Of a stretch of DNA of 64,000 nucleotides, positions 36,322-44,086 are shown piece by piece. The stretch is from Ornithinimicrobium sediminis (lineage in GTDB: Bacteria > Actinomycetota > Actinomycetes > Actinomycetales > Dermatophilaceae): the NCBI RefSeq assembly GCF_021272345.1, contig NZ_JAJSDQ010000001.1, positions 620,001 through 684,000 of the forward strand, given 5' to 3'. The notes under the pieces are model-generated. The model ran no database searches. It was given only the letters and a program-made list of their open reading frames with translations, and was not told the DNA's origin. The stretch's first letter is position 1. Each line of letters opens with the position of its first letter. A program made the position numbers and the translations under genes.

Positions 36322-37608
36322 GTGAGCGCGCCCGCACCAGCACCGACGCGCCTGCGCAGCCGACGGCCCGACGGCTTCTACGGATGGCACGTCACCGCGT
36401 TCTCCGCGCTCGTGCTCATCGCCACCGCGCCCGGCCAGACCGCCGGGGTCTCCACCTTCATCGACCCGATGATCGCCGACCTCGGCATCAGCCGCTCCGG
36501 CATCTCCACCGCATACCTCGTCGGCACCCTGACCGGCGCCCTGGCCCTGCCGTTCGTCGGCCGCCTCATCGACCGCTTCGGGGTGCGGGCCAGCATGCTG
36601 GTCATCGGGGCCGCCTTCGGCCTCGCGCTGCTGCTCATGAGCACCGTCGCCGGGCCCGTCGGGCTGCTGCTGGGCTTCATGGGCATCCGCTCCCTGGGCC
36701 AAGGGGCCCTGGGACTGACCGCGACCACCGCGGCAGCCCGGTGGTTCGAACGCCGCCGCGGCCGCGCCCTCGGCATCGTCTCCGCCCTCGGCTCGGCCGG
36801 CATCTCGCTCACCCCCGTGCTCAGCGAGATGCTCATCAGCGCCCAGGGCTGGCGCGTCGCCTGGGTCGTCATGGGCGTGGCCGTCTGGCTGGTGGTCATC
36901 CCCGTCGCCGTCCTCGGCATGCGCGACGACCCCGCCGACCTCGGACAGCGCCCCGACGGCACCCGACCGGTCGACGGGACACCACTGCCCCCGCGGTGGG
37001 GCCACACCCGAGGCCAGGCCCTCGCCGAGCCCTACTTCTGGGTCCTGGTCGCCGGCGTCGCCACCTCCGGCCTGCTCTGCACCGCCGTGGCGTTCCACCA
37101 GATCAGCCTCCTGGGAGAACGCGGGCTCAGCCCCACCGAGGCCGCGGCCAACTTCATCCCGCAGACCCTCGCCGGCATCGCCGCGACCCTGGTGACAGGG
37201 TCCATGATCGACCGGCTCAGCATCCGCTGGGTCGTCACAGGGTCCATGACCCTGCACGTCGCAGCACTCGTGTGGGCCACCCTCGCCGTGCCCGGCTGGT
37301 CAGCCATCGGGTTCGGCGCAGCCATCGGCGCCGCCGGCGCCTCGATCCGCATCGCCGAAGCCGCCGCCGTCCCCGCCTACTTCGGCGTGCTGCACCTCGG
37401 CAGCATCCGCGGCGTCGTCGCCTCCGTCAGCGTCGGCTCCACCGCCTTCGGCCCCCTCGCCTTCTCCCTCGGCCACGACCTCACCGGCAGCTACACCACC
37501 ATCCTGCTCGCCGGCACCGTGCTCCCCCTCCTGGTCGCCGCAGCCGCACTGGCCGCGCCCCTCCCCTCCTCGCCCGACAGCGCGATGCGGGACCAACTCT
37601 CACGTTAG
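36322..37608 (+). CDS. MFS transporter
   Basis: A 428-residue, 12-helix major facilitator. The loop 2-3 motif appears as VGRLIDRFGVRAS, and a charged cytosolic loop (RDDPADLGQRPDGTRPVDG) sits between helices 6 and 7. It resembles the oxalate/formate-antiporter-like branch (start DGFYGWHVTAFSALVL), but the substrate is unknown. It starts at a GTG 34 bases after prfC and is probably cotranscribed with it. A strong hairpin begins 17 bases past its stop. Confidence 0.85.
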   Translation: MSAPAPAPTRLRSRRPDGFYGWHVTAFSALVLIATAPGQTAGVSTFIDPMIADLGISRSGISTAYLVGTLTGALALPFVGRLIDRFGVRASMLVIGAAFGLALLLMSTVAGPVGLLLGFMGIRSLGQGALGLTATTAAARWFERRRGRALGIVSALGSAGISLTPVLSEMLISAQGWRVAWVVMGVAVWLVVIPVAVLGMRDDPADLGQRPDGTRPVDGTPLPPRWGHTRGQALAEPYFWVLVAGVATSGLLCTAVAFHQISLLGERGLSPTEAAANFIPQTLAGIAATLVTGSMIDRLSIRWVVTGSMTLHVAALVWATLAVPGWSAIGFGAAIGAAGASIRIAEAAAVPAYFGVLHLGSIRGVVASVSVGSTAFGPLAFSLGHDLTGSYTTILLAGTVLPLLVAAAALAAPLPSSPDSAMRDQLSR

Positions 37609-37624
37609 GGTACAGTTGCCGCAT

Positions 37625-37662
37625 CGACCTGATGGTGCGTCGCCGGACGCACGGTCAGGTCG
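37625..37662. terminator. Long hairpin between the MFS and SulP genes
   Basis: CGACCTGA/TCAGGTCG (8 bp) and GTGCGTC/GACGCAC (7 bp) stack across a 2x2 internal loop, with a GCCG tetraloop. There is no T-tract. It most likely ends the prfC-MFS message; a role in the SulP leader cannot be excluded. In the remaining leader (37663-37820) I see no gene and no riboswitch I can name. Confidence 0.6.
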
Positions 37663-37820
37663 TCGTATGTCGCCGTGATGTCCCGGCGCCCCCCGCGGCA
37701 AGGATGCCGCTGAACCTCCTGCCCTGACCCAGGGCGACCCCTCGCTTGTCCCCAGCGGCCCTGTCCGGCGTCGCAGCCACCACCGCATGCCGTTCGGCCT
37801 GCCCCTCTCCTTGGAGCACC

Positions 37821-39338
37821 ATGACTCCCACACGCCCCAACGTGACCACCGTCGACGAGCCCGAGTCGGACTTCTCCGTGCGGGCAGCGCTGCGCTCTCC
37901 GCAGCGGCTGCGCACCGAGGTCCTGGCCGGGCTGGTCGTGGCCCTGGCCCTCATCCCGGAGGCGATCTCCTTCTCCATCCTGGCCGGCGTGGACCCCCGC
38001 GTGGGCCTGTTCGCCTCCTTCACGATGGCGGTGACGATCGCGTTCGTCGGTGGCCGTCGCGCGATGATCTCCGGGGCGACCGGTGCGATCGCCCTGGTGA
38101 TCGCACCCGTGGTGGCCGAGCACGGCCTGGACTACCTCATCGCCACGGTGATCCTGGCCGGCATCCTGCAGGTCGTGCTCAGCCTGGTGGGGGTGGCCAA
38201 GCTGATGCGCTTCCTGCCCCGCAGCGTCATGGTCGGCTTCGTCAACGCCCTGGCCATCCTCATCTTCACCGCCCAGATCCCCTACCTCATCGGGGTCCCC
38301 TGGCTGGTCTACCCGATGGTGGTCTTCGGTCTGGTCGTCATGGTCGCCCTGCCTCGCATGACCACCACCGTGCCCGCGCCCCTGGTGGCGATCGTCGTGC
38401 TCACCGGCGCCGCGGTGCTGCTGGCCATCAACGTGCCCACCGTCGGTGACCAGGGCGAGCTGCCCGACAGCCTGCCCTCGCTGTTCGTCCCCGACGTGCC
38501 GCTGACCCTGGAGACCCTGCAGATCATCGCGCCCTACGCGTTCGCGATGGCCCTGGTCGGCCTGCTGGAGTCGCTCATGACCGCCAAGCTCGTGGACGAC
38601 GTCACCGACTCCCACTCGGACAAGACCCGCGAGGCCTGGGGACAGGGCAGCGCCAACGTCGTCAGCGGCTTCTTCGGTGGCATGGGCGGCTGCGCGATGA
38701 TCGGCCAGACGATGATCAACGTCAAGGTCTCCGGCGCCCGCACCCGCATCTCCACGTTCCTGGCCGGCGTCTTCCTGCTCGGCCTGGTCGTCGGCCTCGG
38801 CGACCTCGTCGCCACCATCCCGATGGCCGCCCTGGTCGCCGTGATGATCATGGTCTCCGTCGGCACCATGGACTGGCACAGCATCCACCCCGCCACCCTG
38901 CGCCGGATGCCGTTCAGCGCGACCGCGATCATGGCCACCACCGTCGCGGTCACCGTCTACACCCACAACCTGGCCTACGGCGTCATCCTCGGCGTCATCG
39001 TCGCCACGATCTTCTTCGCCCGCCGGGTGGCCCACTTCACCGAGGTCGTCGACATCGCCCACCCCGACGCCGACACCCGGGTCTACGCCGTGCGCGGCGT
39101 GCTCTTCTTCGCCTCCAGCAACGACCTCGTCTACCAGTTCGACTACGCCGGCGACCCCAAGAACGTCGTCATCGACCTCAGCGAGGCACAGATCTACGAC
39201 TCCTCCACCGTCGCCGCCCTCGACGCCATCGAGATGAAGTACCACCAGAAGGGCAAGAACGTGCAGATCGTCGGCCTCAACGACGCCAGCCAGGCCTGGC
39301 ACGGCACCCTCACCGGACAGCTCGGAGCGGGGCACTGA
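37821..39338 (+). CDS. SulP family inorganic anion transporter with STAS domain
   Basis: A 505-residue SLC26/SulP transporter. It starts with the hallmark block TEVLAGLVVALALIPEAISF. The membrane domain has SGATGAIALV, MVGFVNALAILIFTAQIPYL and a distal GGMGGCAMIGQTMINVKVSG. A cytosolic STAS domain (residues about 415-505) contains VIDLSEAQIYDSSTVAALD. Such proteins carry sulfate, bicarbonate or other anions; no carbonic anhydrase gene is fused or adjacent, so the substrate is open. The ATG at 37821 has a TTGGAG ribosome binding site; 212 bp separate it from the MFS gene. Confidence 0.92.
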   Translation: MTPTRPNVTTVDEPESDFSVRAALRSPQRLRTEVLAGLVVALALIPEAISFSILAGVDPRVGLFASFTMAVTIAFVGGRRAMISGATGAIALVIAPVVAEHGLDYLIATVILAGILQVVLSLVGVAKLMRFLPRSVMVGFVNALAILIFTAQIPYLIGVPWLVYPMVVFGLVVMVALPRMTTTVPAPLVAIVVLTGAAVLLAINVPTVGDQGELPDSLPSLFVPDVPLTLETLQIIAPYAFAMALVGLLESLMTAKLVDDVTDSHSDKTREAWGQGSANVVSGFFGGMGGCAMIGQTMINVKVSGARTRISTFLAGVFLLGLVVGLGDLVATIPMAALVAVMIMVSVGTMDWHSIHPATLRRMPFSATAIMATTVAVTVYTHNLAYGVILGVIVATIFFARRVAHFTEVVDIAHPDADTRVYAVRGVLFFASSNDLVYQFDYAGDPKNVVIDLSEAQIYDSSTVAALDAIEMKYHQKGKNVQIVGLNDASQAWHGTLTGQLGAGH

Positions 39339-39367
39339 CCCCTGCCGAGGGCACCCCAGGCCACGAC

Positions 39368-39403
39368 AAAGCCCCAGGCGAGAGATCTCTGACCTGGGGC
39401 TTT
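39368..39403. terminator. Bidirectional terminator between the SulP gene and tRNA-Thr
   Basis: AAAGCCCCAGG at 39368-39378 pairs perfectly with CCTGGGGCTTT at 39393-39403 (11 bp). The loop contains the palindrome AGAGATCTCT. T-runs at both ends allow termination in both directions, for the SulP gene on the plus strand and the tRNA on the minus strand. Confidence 0.85.
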
Positions 39404-39406
39404 GGG

Positions 39407-39483
39407 TGGAGCCGCCTATCGGAATCGAACCGATGACCTATTCATTACGAGTGAATCGCTCTAGCCGACTGAGCTAAGGCGGC
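39407..39483 (-). tRNA. tRNA-Thr (anticodon CGT)
   Basis: On the minus strand the cloverleaf is complete. The acceptor stem is GCCGCCT/AGGCGGC, the D arm GCTC...GAGC, and the anticodon stem ATTCA/TGAAT with loop CTCGTAA. There is a five-base variable loop, the T arm ATCGG-TTCGATT-CCGAT, discriminator T and an encoded CCA. The CGT anticodon reads the Thr codon ACG. No intron. The terminator follows directly. Confidence 0.95.
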
Positions 39484-39561
39484 GGACACCTCAAGGGTGC
39501 GCAGGGAGGATAACCGACCGACCCCCGCCGCCGCGAATCGCGAGACGGAGGCCCCGGGGCC

Positions 39562-41190
39562 TCAGCAGGTCAGCCCGTCCTCGGGCACCGTGCCCTCGAG
39601 GAGGAAGGCGTCGACAGCACCGTCGATGCAGTCGTTGGCACGACCGTAGGCGGTGTGCCCCTCGCCCTCGTAGGACACCAGGACCCCGGACTCGAGCGTC
39701 TCGGCGAGCGCGCCGGCCCACTGGTAGGGGGTGGCGGGGTCACCGGTCGTGCCGATCACGACGACGGGCGCCGCGCCCGCTGCGCTGTAGTCGTCCAGGG
39801 TCTGCGCCGCCTCGGCCTCCCAGACGCCGCAGGCGCCCTCGCCGGCCAGGTAGCGACCGAAGGTGGGGGCGACCTCCTCGAACTCGGCGAGGATCTCCTC
39901 GTCGGTGCGCTCGTCCTCCCCCGCAGGCCGGTCGAGGCAGTTGACGGCATAGATCGCCTGCATCGAGTTGCCGTTGTAGGTGCCGTCGGCGTTGCGGTCG
40001 GCGTAGATGTTGGCCAGCAGCATGAGCATGGAGCCGTCTCCGTCGAAGGCCCGCCCGAGCGCCTGGGTCAGGATGTCCCAGGCCGACTCGTCGTACATCG
40101 CCACGATGATGCCCAGCAGCGCCCACCCCTCGGTCAGCTCCCCGATCGCGTCGCCGTCGACCGGCAGCGGCTGCTGGTCGACCTCGTCGAGGAAGTCGGT
40201 GATCCGCTGCATGCCGGCGTCGACCGAGCCGCCGAGCGGACAGTCGCCCTCGTCCAGGCAGTGCTGCACGTAGGAGCGGGTGGCCTGCTCGAAGCCGGCC
40301 GCCTGGCCGAGCCCGATCTCAAGCCCGGAGAGGTTGGGGTCGAGGGCGCCGTCGAGCACCAGCCTCCCGACCTGCTCGGGGAAGAGCTCGGCGTAGGTGG
40401 CCCCGAGGTAGGTGCCGTAGGACGCACCCAGGTAGTCCGTCGTGTCCTCGCCCAACGCGGCCCGCAGCACGTCCATGTCGCGGGCGACCTCCACGGTCGA
40501 TACGTGGCCGAGCAGCTCGGGTGCCGCCTCGGCGCACGCCTGGGCGAAGGACCGCACGAGCTCGTCGGTCTCGGCCTCCTCCTCCGGCGTGTCCGGGCTC
40601 GGGTCGGCACCGAGGAACTCGTCCATCTCGCCGTCGTCGAAGCAGGTGATGGGAGCGGAGCCGGCCACCCCACGGGGGTCGAAACCGACGATGTCGTAGG
40701 CCGCGGCCACCTCCGGGGACACGACGAACTCGGCCAGCCGGGCATACTCCACCCCGGAGGCTCCGGGCCCCCCGGGGTTCACCATCAGGCTGCCCTGTCG
40801 CTCACCGGTGGCCGGGGCCCGCAGCAGCGCCAGCTCGATCGTGGACCCCTCGGGGTCGGCGTAGTCGATCGGCACCGTCAGCGTGGCGCACTCGCCGCCG
40901 TCGCACTCGCTCCACTCCAGGGTCTGCGAGTAGAACGTCTCCAGCCCCTCGGGTGCCGTCGCGTCCTGCGGCGCGTCCTGTGTCGCGTCCTCGGAGGCCT
41001 CGGGCGTCGCCGTGCCCGCGTCCCCGCTGTCCTGCGGCGACTCCGAGGGAGCGGAGACCTGCGGACTCTCGGTCTCGGGCGCCCCCGCGGAGCAGGCGGC
41101 GAGCAGGCTCATCACCCCTGCCCCTGCTGAGAGTCGGGCCCACAGGCCACCTGTCCGTCTGCGCACCGCGCCGTCCTTCCGCATCGTCAT
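39562..41190 (-). CDS. Secreted alpha/beta hydrolase, tripeptidyl-aminopeptidase-like lipoprotein
   Basis: A 542-residue exported protein. The signal sequence ends in the lipobox LLAAC (Cys near residue 33). A Ser/Glu/Ala-rich linker to about residue 80 precedes an α/β-hydrolase fold of the SlpD/SlpE-TAP type. The oxyanion block is VNPGGPGASG, the nucleophile Ser is in GASYGTYLG, the Asp is in IGTTGDPATPYQWA and the His in EGEGHTAYG, all in the right order. It also has the C-terminal TAP-like domain with several cysteines. It probably cleaves peptides at the cell surface. The ATG overlaps the holB stop as ATGA. Confidence 0.9.
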   Translation of the reverse strand: MTMRKDGAVRRRTGGLWARLSAGAGVMSLLAACSAGAPETESPQVSAPSESPQDSGDAGTATPEASEDATQDAPQDATAPEGLETFYSQTLEWSECDGGECATLTVPIDYADPEGSTIELALLRAPATGERQGSLMVNPGGPGASGVEYARLAEFVVSPEVAAAYDIVGFDPRGVAGSAPITCFDDGEMDEFLGADPSPDTPEEEAETDELVRSFAQACAEAAPELLGHVSTVEVARDMDVLRAALGEDTTDYLGASYGTYLGATYAELFPEQVGRLVLDGALDPNLSGLEIGLGQAAGFEQATRSYVQHCLDEGDCPLGGSVDAGMQRITDFLDEVDQQPLPVDGDAIGELTEGWALLGIIVAMYDESAWDILTQALGRAFDGDGSMLMLLANIYADRNADGTYNGNSMQAIYAVNCLDRPAGEDERTDEEILAEFEEVAPTFGRYLAGEGACGVWEAEAAQTLDDYSAAGAAPVVVIGTTGDPATPYQWAGALAETLESGVLVSYEGEGHTAYGRANDCIDGAVDAFLLEGTVPEDGLTC

Positions 41191-42350
41191 CCCCGGGCTC
41201 CCGAGCGGGCGTGGGGCAGGACCAACCCAACCATCATCGCCTCGACCACCAGCAGAGGCGCACCGTTGGCGATCAGCCGCTGCCTGGCCAGGTTGATGGT
41301 CTCCAGCGCGTGCAGCAGGCCCTCGGGGCCCAGCGCGCGGGCCAGCCGGGCGACCTGCTCGGCCTCGGTGGCGTTGACCGGCTCGACGCCGGATCCGAGC
41401 ACGAGCGCGTCACGGTAGACGGAGGCCAGGTCGGTGAGCGCGGCGTCGATGGTGTCGTGCTGGCGTCGGCGCGCCACCCGCTTCTGGTCCTCCTCCAGCT
41501 GCCGCAGATGGGCGCGCACCGCGGGCGGCTGGGTGCGGGCGGCCGGGTCGGCGCCCAGCTGTCGGAGCACCTCGGCACGTGCGTGCGCGGCGTCCTCGCC
41601 GGACACCGCCTGGGCCCCCTGGGTGGCTTCCTCCACGATCTCCGCGGCGGCGGCCAGTGCCTCGCCGAGCGAGGTGAGGGACAGCGGTATGCCGGTCACC
41701 CGACGCCGTCGGGACCGTGCGGCCTCGTCGGTCGCGAGCCGCTTGGCGATGCCGACGTGGCTCTGTGCCGCCCGGGCGGCGTAGTGGGCCATCGAGGGCT
41801 CGATGCCGTCCCGCCGGATCAGCAGCTCCGCGACGTCGTCGACCGGAGGCGTGCCCAGGCGGACGTGGCGACACCGGCTGCGCACGGTCACGATGAGGTC
41901 GTCCAGGGTGGGGGCGCACAAAAGCCACACGGTGCGCGGGGGCGGCTCCTCCAGGGTCTTCAGGAGCGCGTCGGCGGCCTGCTCGTTGAGCCGGTCGGCG
42001 TCCTCGACCACGATGACGCGCCAGCGTCCCAGCGTCGGGCGGCCGGCAGCGGCGAGGGCGAGCTCACGGGCGCGCTCCACTCGGATGAAGGTCTCGCTGG
42101 TGCTGAGCACCGTCACGTCGGGGTGGCTGCCCACCATCACCGTGCGACAGGCGCCACACTGCCCGCACCCGGGGTCCTGCGGGCGCTCGCACTGCAGCGC
42201 CGCCGCGAAGGCCCGCGCCGCCACCGACCTGCCCGACCCCGGGGGTCCCGTGAACAGCCACGAGTGGGTCATCGCCGCAGGCACCGTGGCAGCGCGGCGC
42301 AGCGTGTCCACGACACGCTCCTGTCCCACGAGCTGGTCGAAGACGCTCAC
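41187..42350 (-). CDS. holB: DNA polymerase III subunit delta'
   Basis: A 387-residue clamp-loader subunit. The N-terminal AAA+ part has a P-loop in which Lys is replaced (GPPGSGRSVAA), as expected for the non-ATPase δ' subunit. A zinc module C-x7-C-x2-C-x2-C (CERPQDPGCGQCGAC) follows, then VVEDADRLNEQAADALLKTLEEPP and an arginine-finger region VRSRCRHVRL. The C-terminal half is helical. The GTG at 42350 overlaps the tmk stop as GTGA; tmk-holB is a classic pair. Confidence 0.94.
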   Translation of the reverse strand: MSVFDQLVGQERVVDTLRRAATVPAAMTHSWLFTGPPGSGRSVAARAFAAALQCERPQDPGCGQCGACRTVMVGSHPDVTVLSTSETFIRVERARELALAAAGRPTLGRWRVIVVEDADRLNEQAADALLKTLEEPPPRTVWLLCAPTLDDLIVTVRSRCRHVRLGTPPVDDVAELLIRRDGIEPSMAHYAARAAQSHVGIAKRLATDEAARSRRRRVTGIPLSLTSLGEALAAAAEIVEEATQGAQAVSGEDAAHARAEVLRQLGADPAARTQPPAVRAHLRQLEEDQKRVARRRQHDTIDAALTDLASVYRDALVLGSGVEPVNATEAEQVARLARALGPEGLLHALETINLARQRLIANGAPLLVVEAMMVGLVLPHARSGARG

Positions 42351-42994
42351 ACGGCCGCCTCGTCGGCGAGCAGCCCGAAGCGCTCGCGCACGGCAGCGTG
42401 GATCTGCTGCGCCGGGGCCGTGGCGTCCAGCACGAGGTAGCGTCCCGGATCGGCCGCGGCGAGGTCGAGGAAGCCCTGGCGCACCCGGTCGTGGAAGCCG
42501 TCGTCCTCGCGCTCCAGCCGGTCGTGCACGTGTCCCCGGCGGGTCCGGCCCTCCCCCGAGGTGACATCGAGCACCACGGTCAGGTCGGGCAGCAGGCCCT
42601 CGGTGGCCCACAGCGAGAGCCCACGCACGTCCTCGCGGGCCAGGGAGCGCGCGACCCCCTGGTAGGCGACCGAGGAGTCCATGTAGCGGTCGGTCAGCAC
42701 CACGGCACCCCGCTCGAGGGCCGGGCGGACCACGGTCGCGACATGGTGGGCGCGGTCCGCGGCGAAGAGCAGCGCCTCGGCGCGAGGCGCCACGTGCTCC
42801 CCGTGCAGCAGGACGTCCCGGATGGCCATGCCGACGGGGGTGCCGCCGGGCTCTCGGGTCAGCACCACCTCACGGCCCCCCTCGCGCAGCCACGCACCGA
42901 GCAGTGCGGACTGGGTGGACTTACCTGCCCCGTCACCACCTTCGAAGGCCACGAAGCACCCCCGGGTCGGCGGGACGTCACGGACGGCGGGCAT
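42347..42994 (-). CDS. tmk: Thymidylate kinase
   Basis: A 215-residue dTMP kinase. The P-loop is FVAFEGGDGAGKST (residues about 14-27), the DR(Y) motif is LTDRYMDSSVAYQG, the REPGGTPVG block follows the P-loop, and there is a lid region with several Arg. It makes dTDP for DNA synthesis. The ATG at 42994 has TAGGCT (43001-43006) six bases upstream and no ribosome binding site, so it is probably leaderless. It is cotranscribed with holB and the peptidase gene. Confidence 0.95.
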   Translation of the reverse strand: MPAVRDVPPTRGCFVAFEGGDGAGKSTQSALLGAWLREGGREVVLTREPGGTPVGMAIRDVLLHGEHVAPRAEALLFAADRAHHVATVVRPALERGAVVLTDRYMDSSVAYQGVARSLAREDVRGLSLWATEGLLPDLTVVLDVTSGEGRTRRGHVHDRLEREDDGFHDRVRQGFLDLAAADPGRYLVLDATAPAQQIHAAVRERFGLLADEAAV

Positions 42995-43000
42995 GGCAGG

Positions 43001-43006
43001 AGCCTA
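43001..43006 (-). promoter_or_regulatory. -10 box TAGGCT before tmk, leaderless start
   Basis: On the minus strand TAGGCT is followed by six bases and the tmk ATG. The box lies inside or just past the frameshifted upstream gene, so the tmk operon has its own promoter. Confidence 0.45.
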
Positions 43007-43012
43007 GGACAG

Positions 43013-43489
43013 TCACCTGACACCGGTGGCCGCGCCGTCCACACCAGGCACTCCCCACGCGTCGGCCCAGGCCCGTAGGCGAGGTGTCGGCATGACGGCT
43101 GCCCACGACCATGTGGCGCCTGACCTCGACGACGACCGGCCGCGTGCCCCCGGCCCTCCCCGGGTCGTAGCCGCGGGTGTCGTCCACGGCACCGGCGAAG
43201 CCCACCCTGGAGCTGTGGTGGTAGGCGCGCCAGAACTCCAGGCGGCCCCGGCCCAACGGCTCCGGCAGGTGGACCTCGACCCGGTCGGCCATCGCGTGGG
43301 CAGCTGCAGGCTCAGCAGCACGTCGTAGAGCAGCCGCCGGTCCATGCGCCCGACGGGCACGCCGTGGTAGTCGACGAACCAGCGGTTGCGTGTCTGCAGC
43401 GCGTTCTGCCCGTCCTGCGCCCAGCGGAAGGTGACCTTGCCGCGCCGCACCTCCGGCGGCTCCACGTGCACGGTGAGCGTCTGCGGCAT
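43013..43489 (-). pseudogene. Frameshifted gene of unknown function
   Basis: The first 64 residues (MPQTLTVHVEPPEVRRGKV to LLSLQLP) read well in one frame. After about 43290 that frame turns into a Ser/Arg/Thr-rich sequence, while the frame starting at the ATG at 43292 continues sensibly (MADRVEVHLPEPLGRGRLEF, then FAGAVDDTRGYDPG). Near 43090 the first frame again looks natural (RLRAWADAWGVPG), suggesting a compensating second shift; otherwise the second frame ends at 42978, overlapping tmk. Either the gene is decaying, or the sequence has an indel error. No family recognised. Confidence 0.6.
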
Positions 43490-43519
43490 GCCTGCCCGTC
43501 CCTCGCTGCTCTCGTCGGG

Positions 43520-44005
43520 TCAGGTCAGCGGGCCGTCGCCGCGCAGCGACTCGAAGATCAGCGCGGTCTCGGCGTGCAGCACCCCCGGCCGGTTGGTCAG
43601 GTGGTCGAGCACGAAGTCACGCAGCGCGTCGGCCGACTCCGCGGCCACATGGACGAGGTAGTCCGTCGCCCCGGAGACGTGGTAGGCGCCGATGACGCCC
43701 GGGAGCCGGGGCACCTCGTCACGGAACGCCTCGAAGTGGCTGCGTCGGTGCCCGCCGAAGCGGACCGCGATCATCGCCTGGACCGGACGCCCGACCGCGG
43801 CCGGGTCGATGTCGGCGTGGATGCCCAGGATCACCCCGCGCTCGCGCAGGGAGCGCACCCTGACCAGGCAGGTCGACTCCGCGATGCCGGCCTCCCTCGC
43901 CAGCATCGCGTTGGACATGCGGCCGTCCTCCTCCAGCAGCCGCACGAGCCGCTGGTCGATCGCGTCCAGGGGTCGCTCTTCGGACGTCTGCACGGGCTTC
44001 GCCAT
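43520..44005 (-). CDS. Lrp/AsnC family transcriptional regulator
   Basis: A 161-residue leucine-responsive-type regulator. The N-terminal helix-turn-helix is LDAIDQRLVRLLEEDGRMSNAML followed by AGIAESTCLVRVRSL. The C-terminal RAM/AsnC domain contains IAVRFGGHRRSHFEAF and VSGATDYLVHVAAE, the effector-binding core. I chose the ATG at 44005, which has TAAACT (44013-44018) seven bases upstream, over the ATG at 44035. It is divergent from a PLP-dependent sulfur-amino-acid lyase and is probably its regulator, as MdeR is for methionine γ-lyase in Pseudomonas. Confidence 0.9.
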   Translation of the reverse strand: MAKPVQTSEERPLDAIDQRLVRLLEEDGRMSNAMLAREAGIAESTCLVRVRSLRERGVILGIHADIDPAAVGRPVQAMIAVRFGGHRRSHFEAFRDEVPRLPGVIGAYHVSGATDYLVHVAAESADALRDFVLDHLTNRPGVLHAETALIFESLRGDGPLT

Positions 44006-44012
44006 GCGTGGC

Positions 44013-44081
44013 AGTTTACCCGGTCTTGCAGGCATTTCCTTCGTTTTTCGAGTCTTTTTGTCGCAGCACCTGCGTTATACT
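44013..44081. promoter_or_regulatory. Divergent promoter region of the Lrp regulator and PLP lyase
   Basis: This 69-bp stretch is clearly richer in T than its surroundings (TTCGTTTTTCG, TCTTTTTGTCG). It holds TAAACT for the regulator (minus strand) and TATACT at 44076-44081 for the lyase (plus strand). TATACT is the best -10 match I see in the window. An Lrp protein could bind between them. Confidence 0.5.
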
Positions 44082-44086
44082 TGACT

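Noticed and set aside
37663-37820. Riboswitch in the SulP leader (fluoride or manganese type considered)
   Set aside because: The conserved single-stranded blocks of those classes are not present; only the strong hairpin at 37625-37662 can be supported.
39368-39483. Attachment site or integrated element at tRNA-Thr
   Set aside because: No integrase and no second copy of the tRNA 3' end is visible nearby; the flanking sequence is a normal terminator and a secreted peptidase gene.
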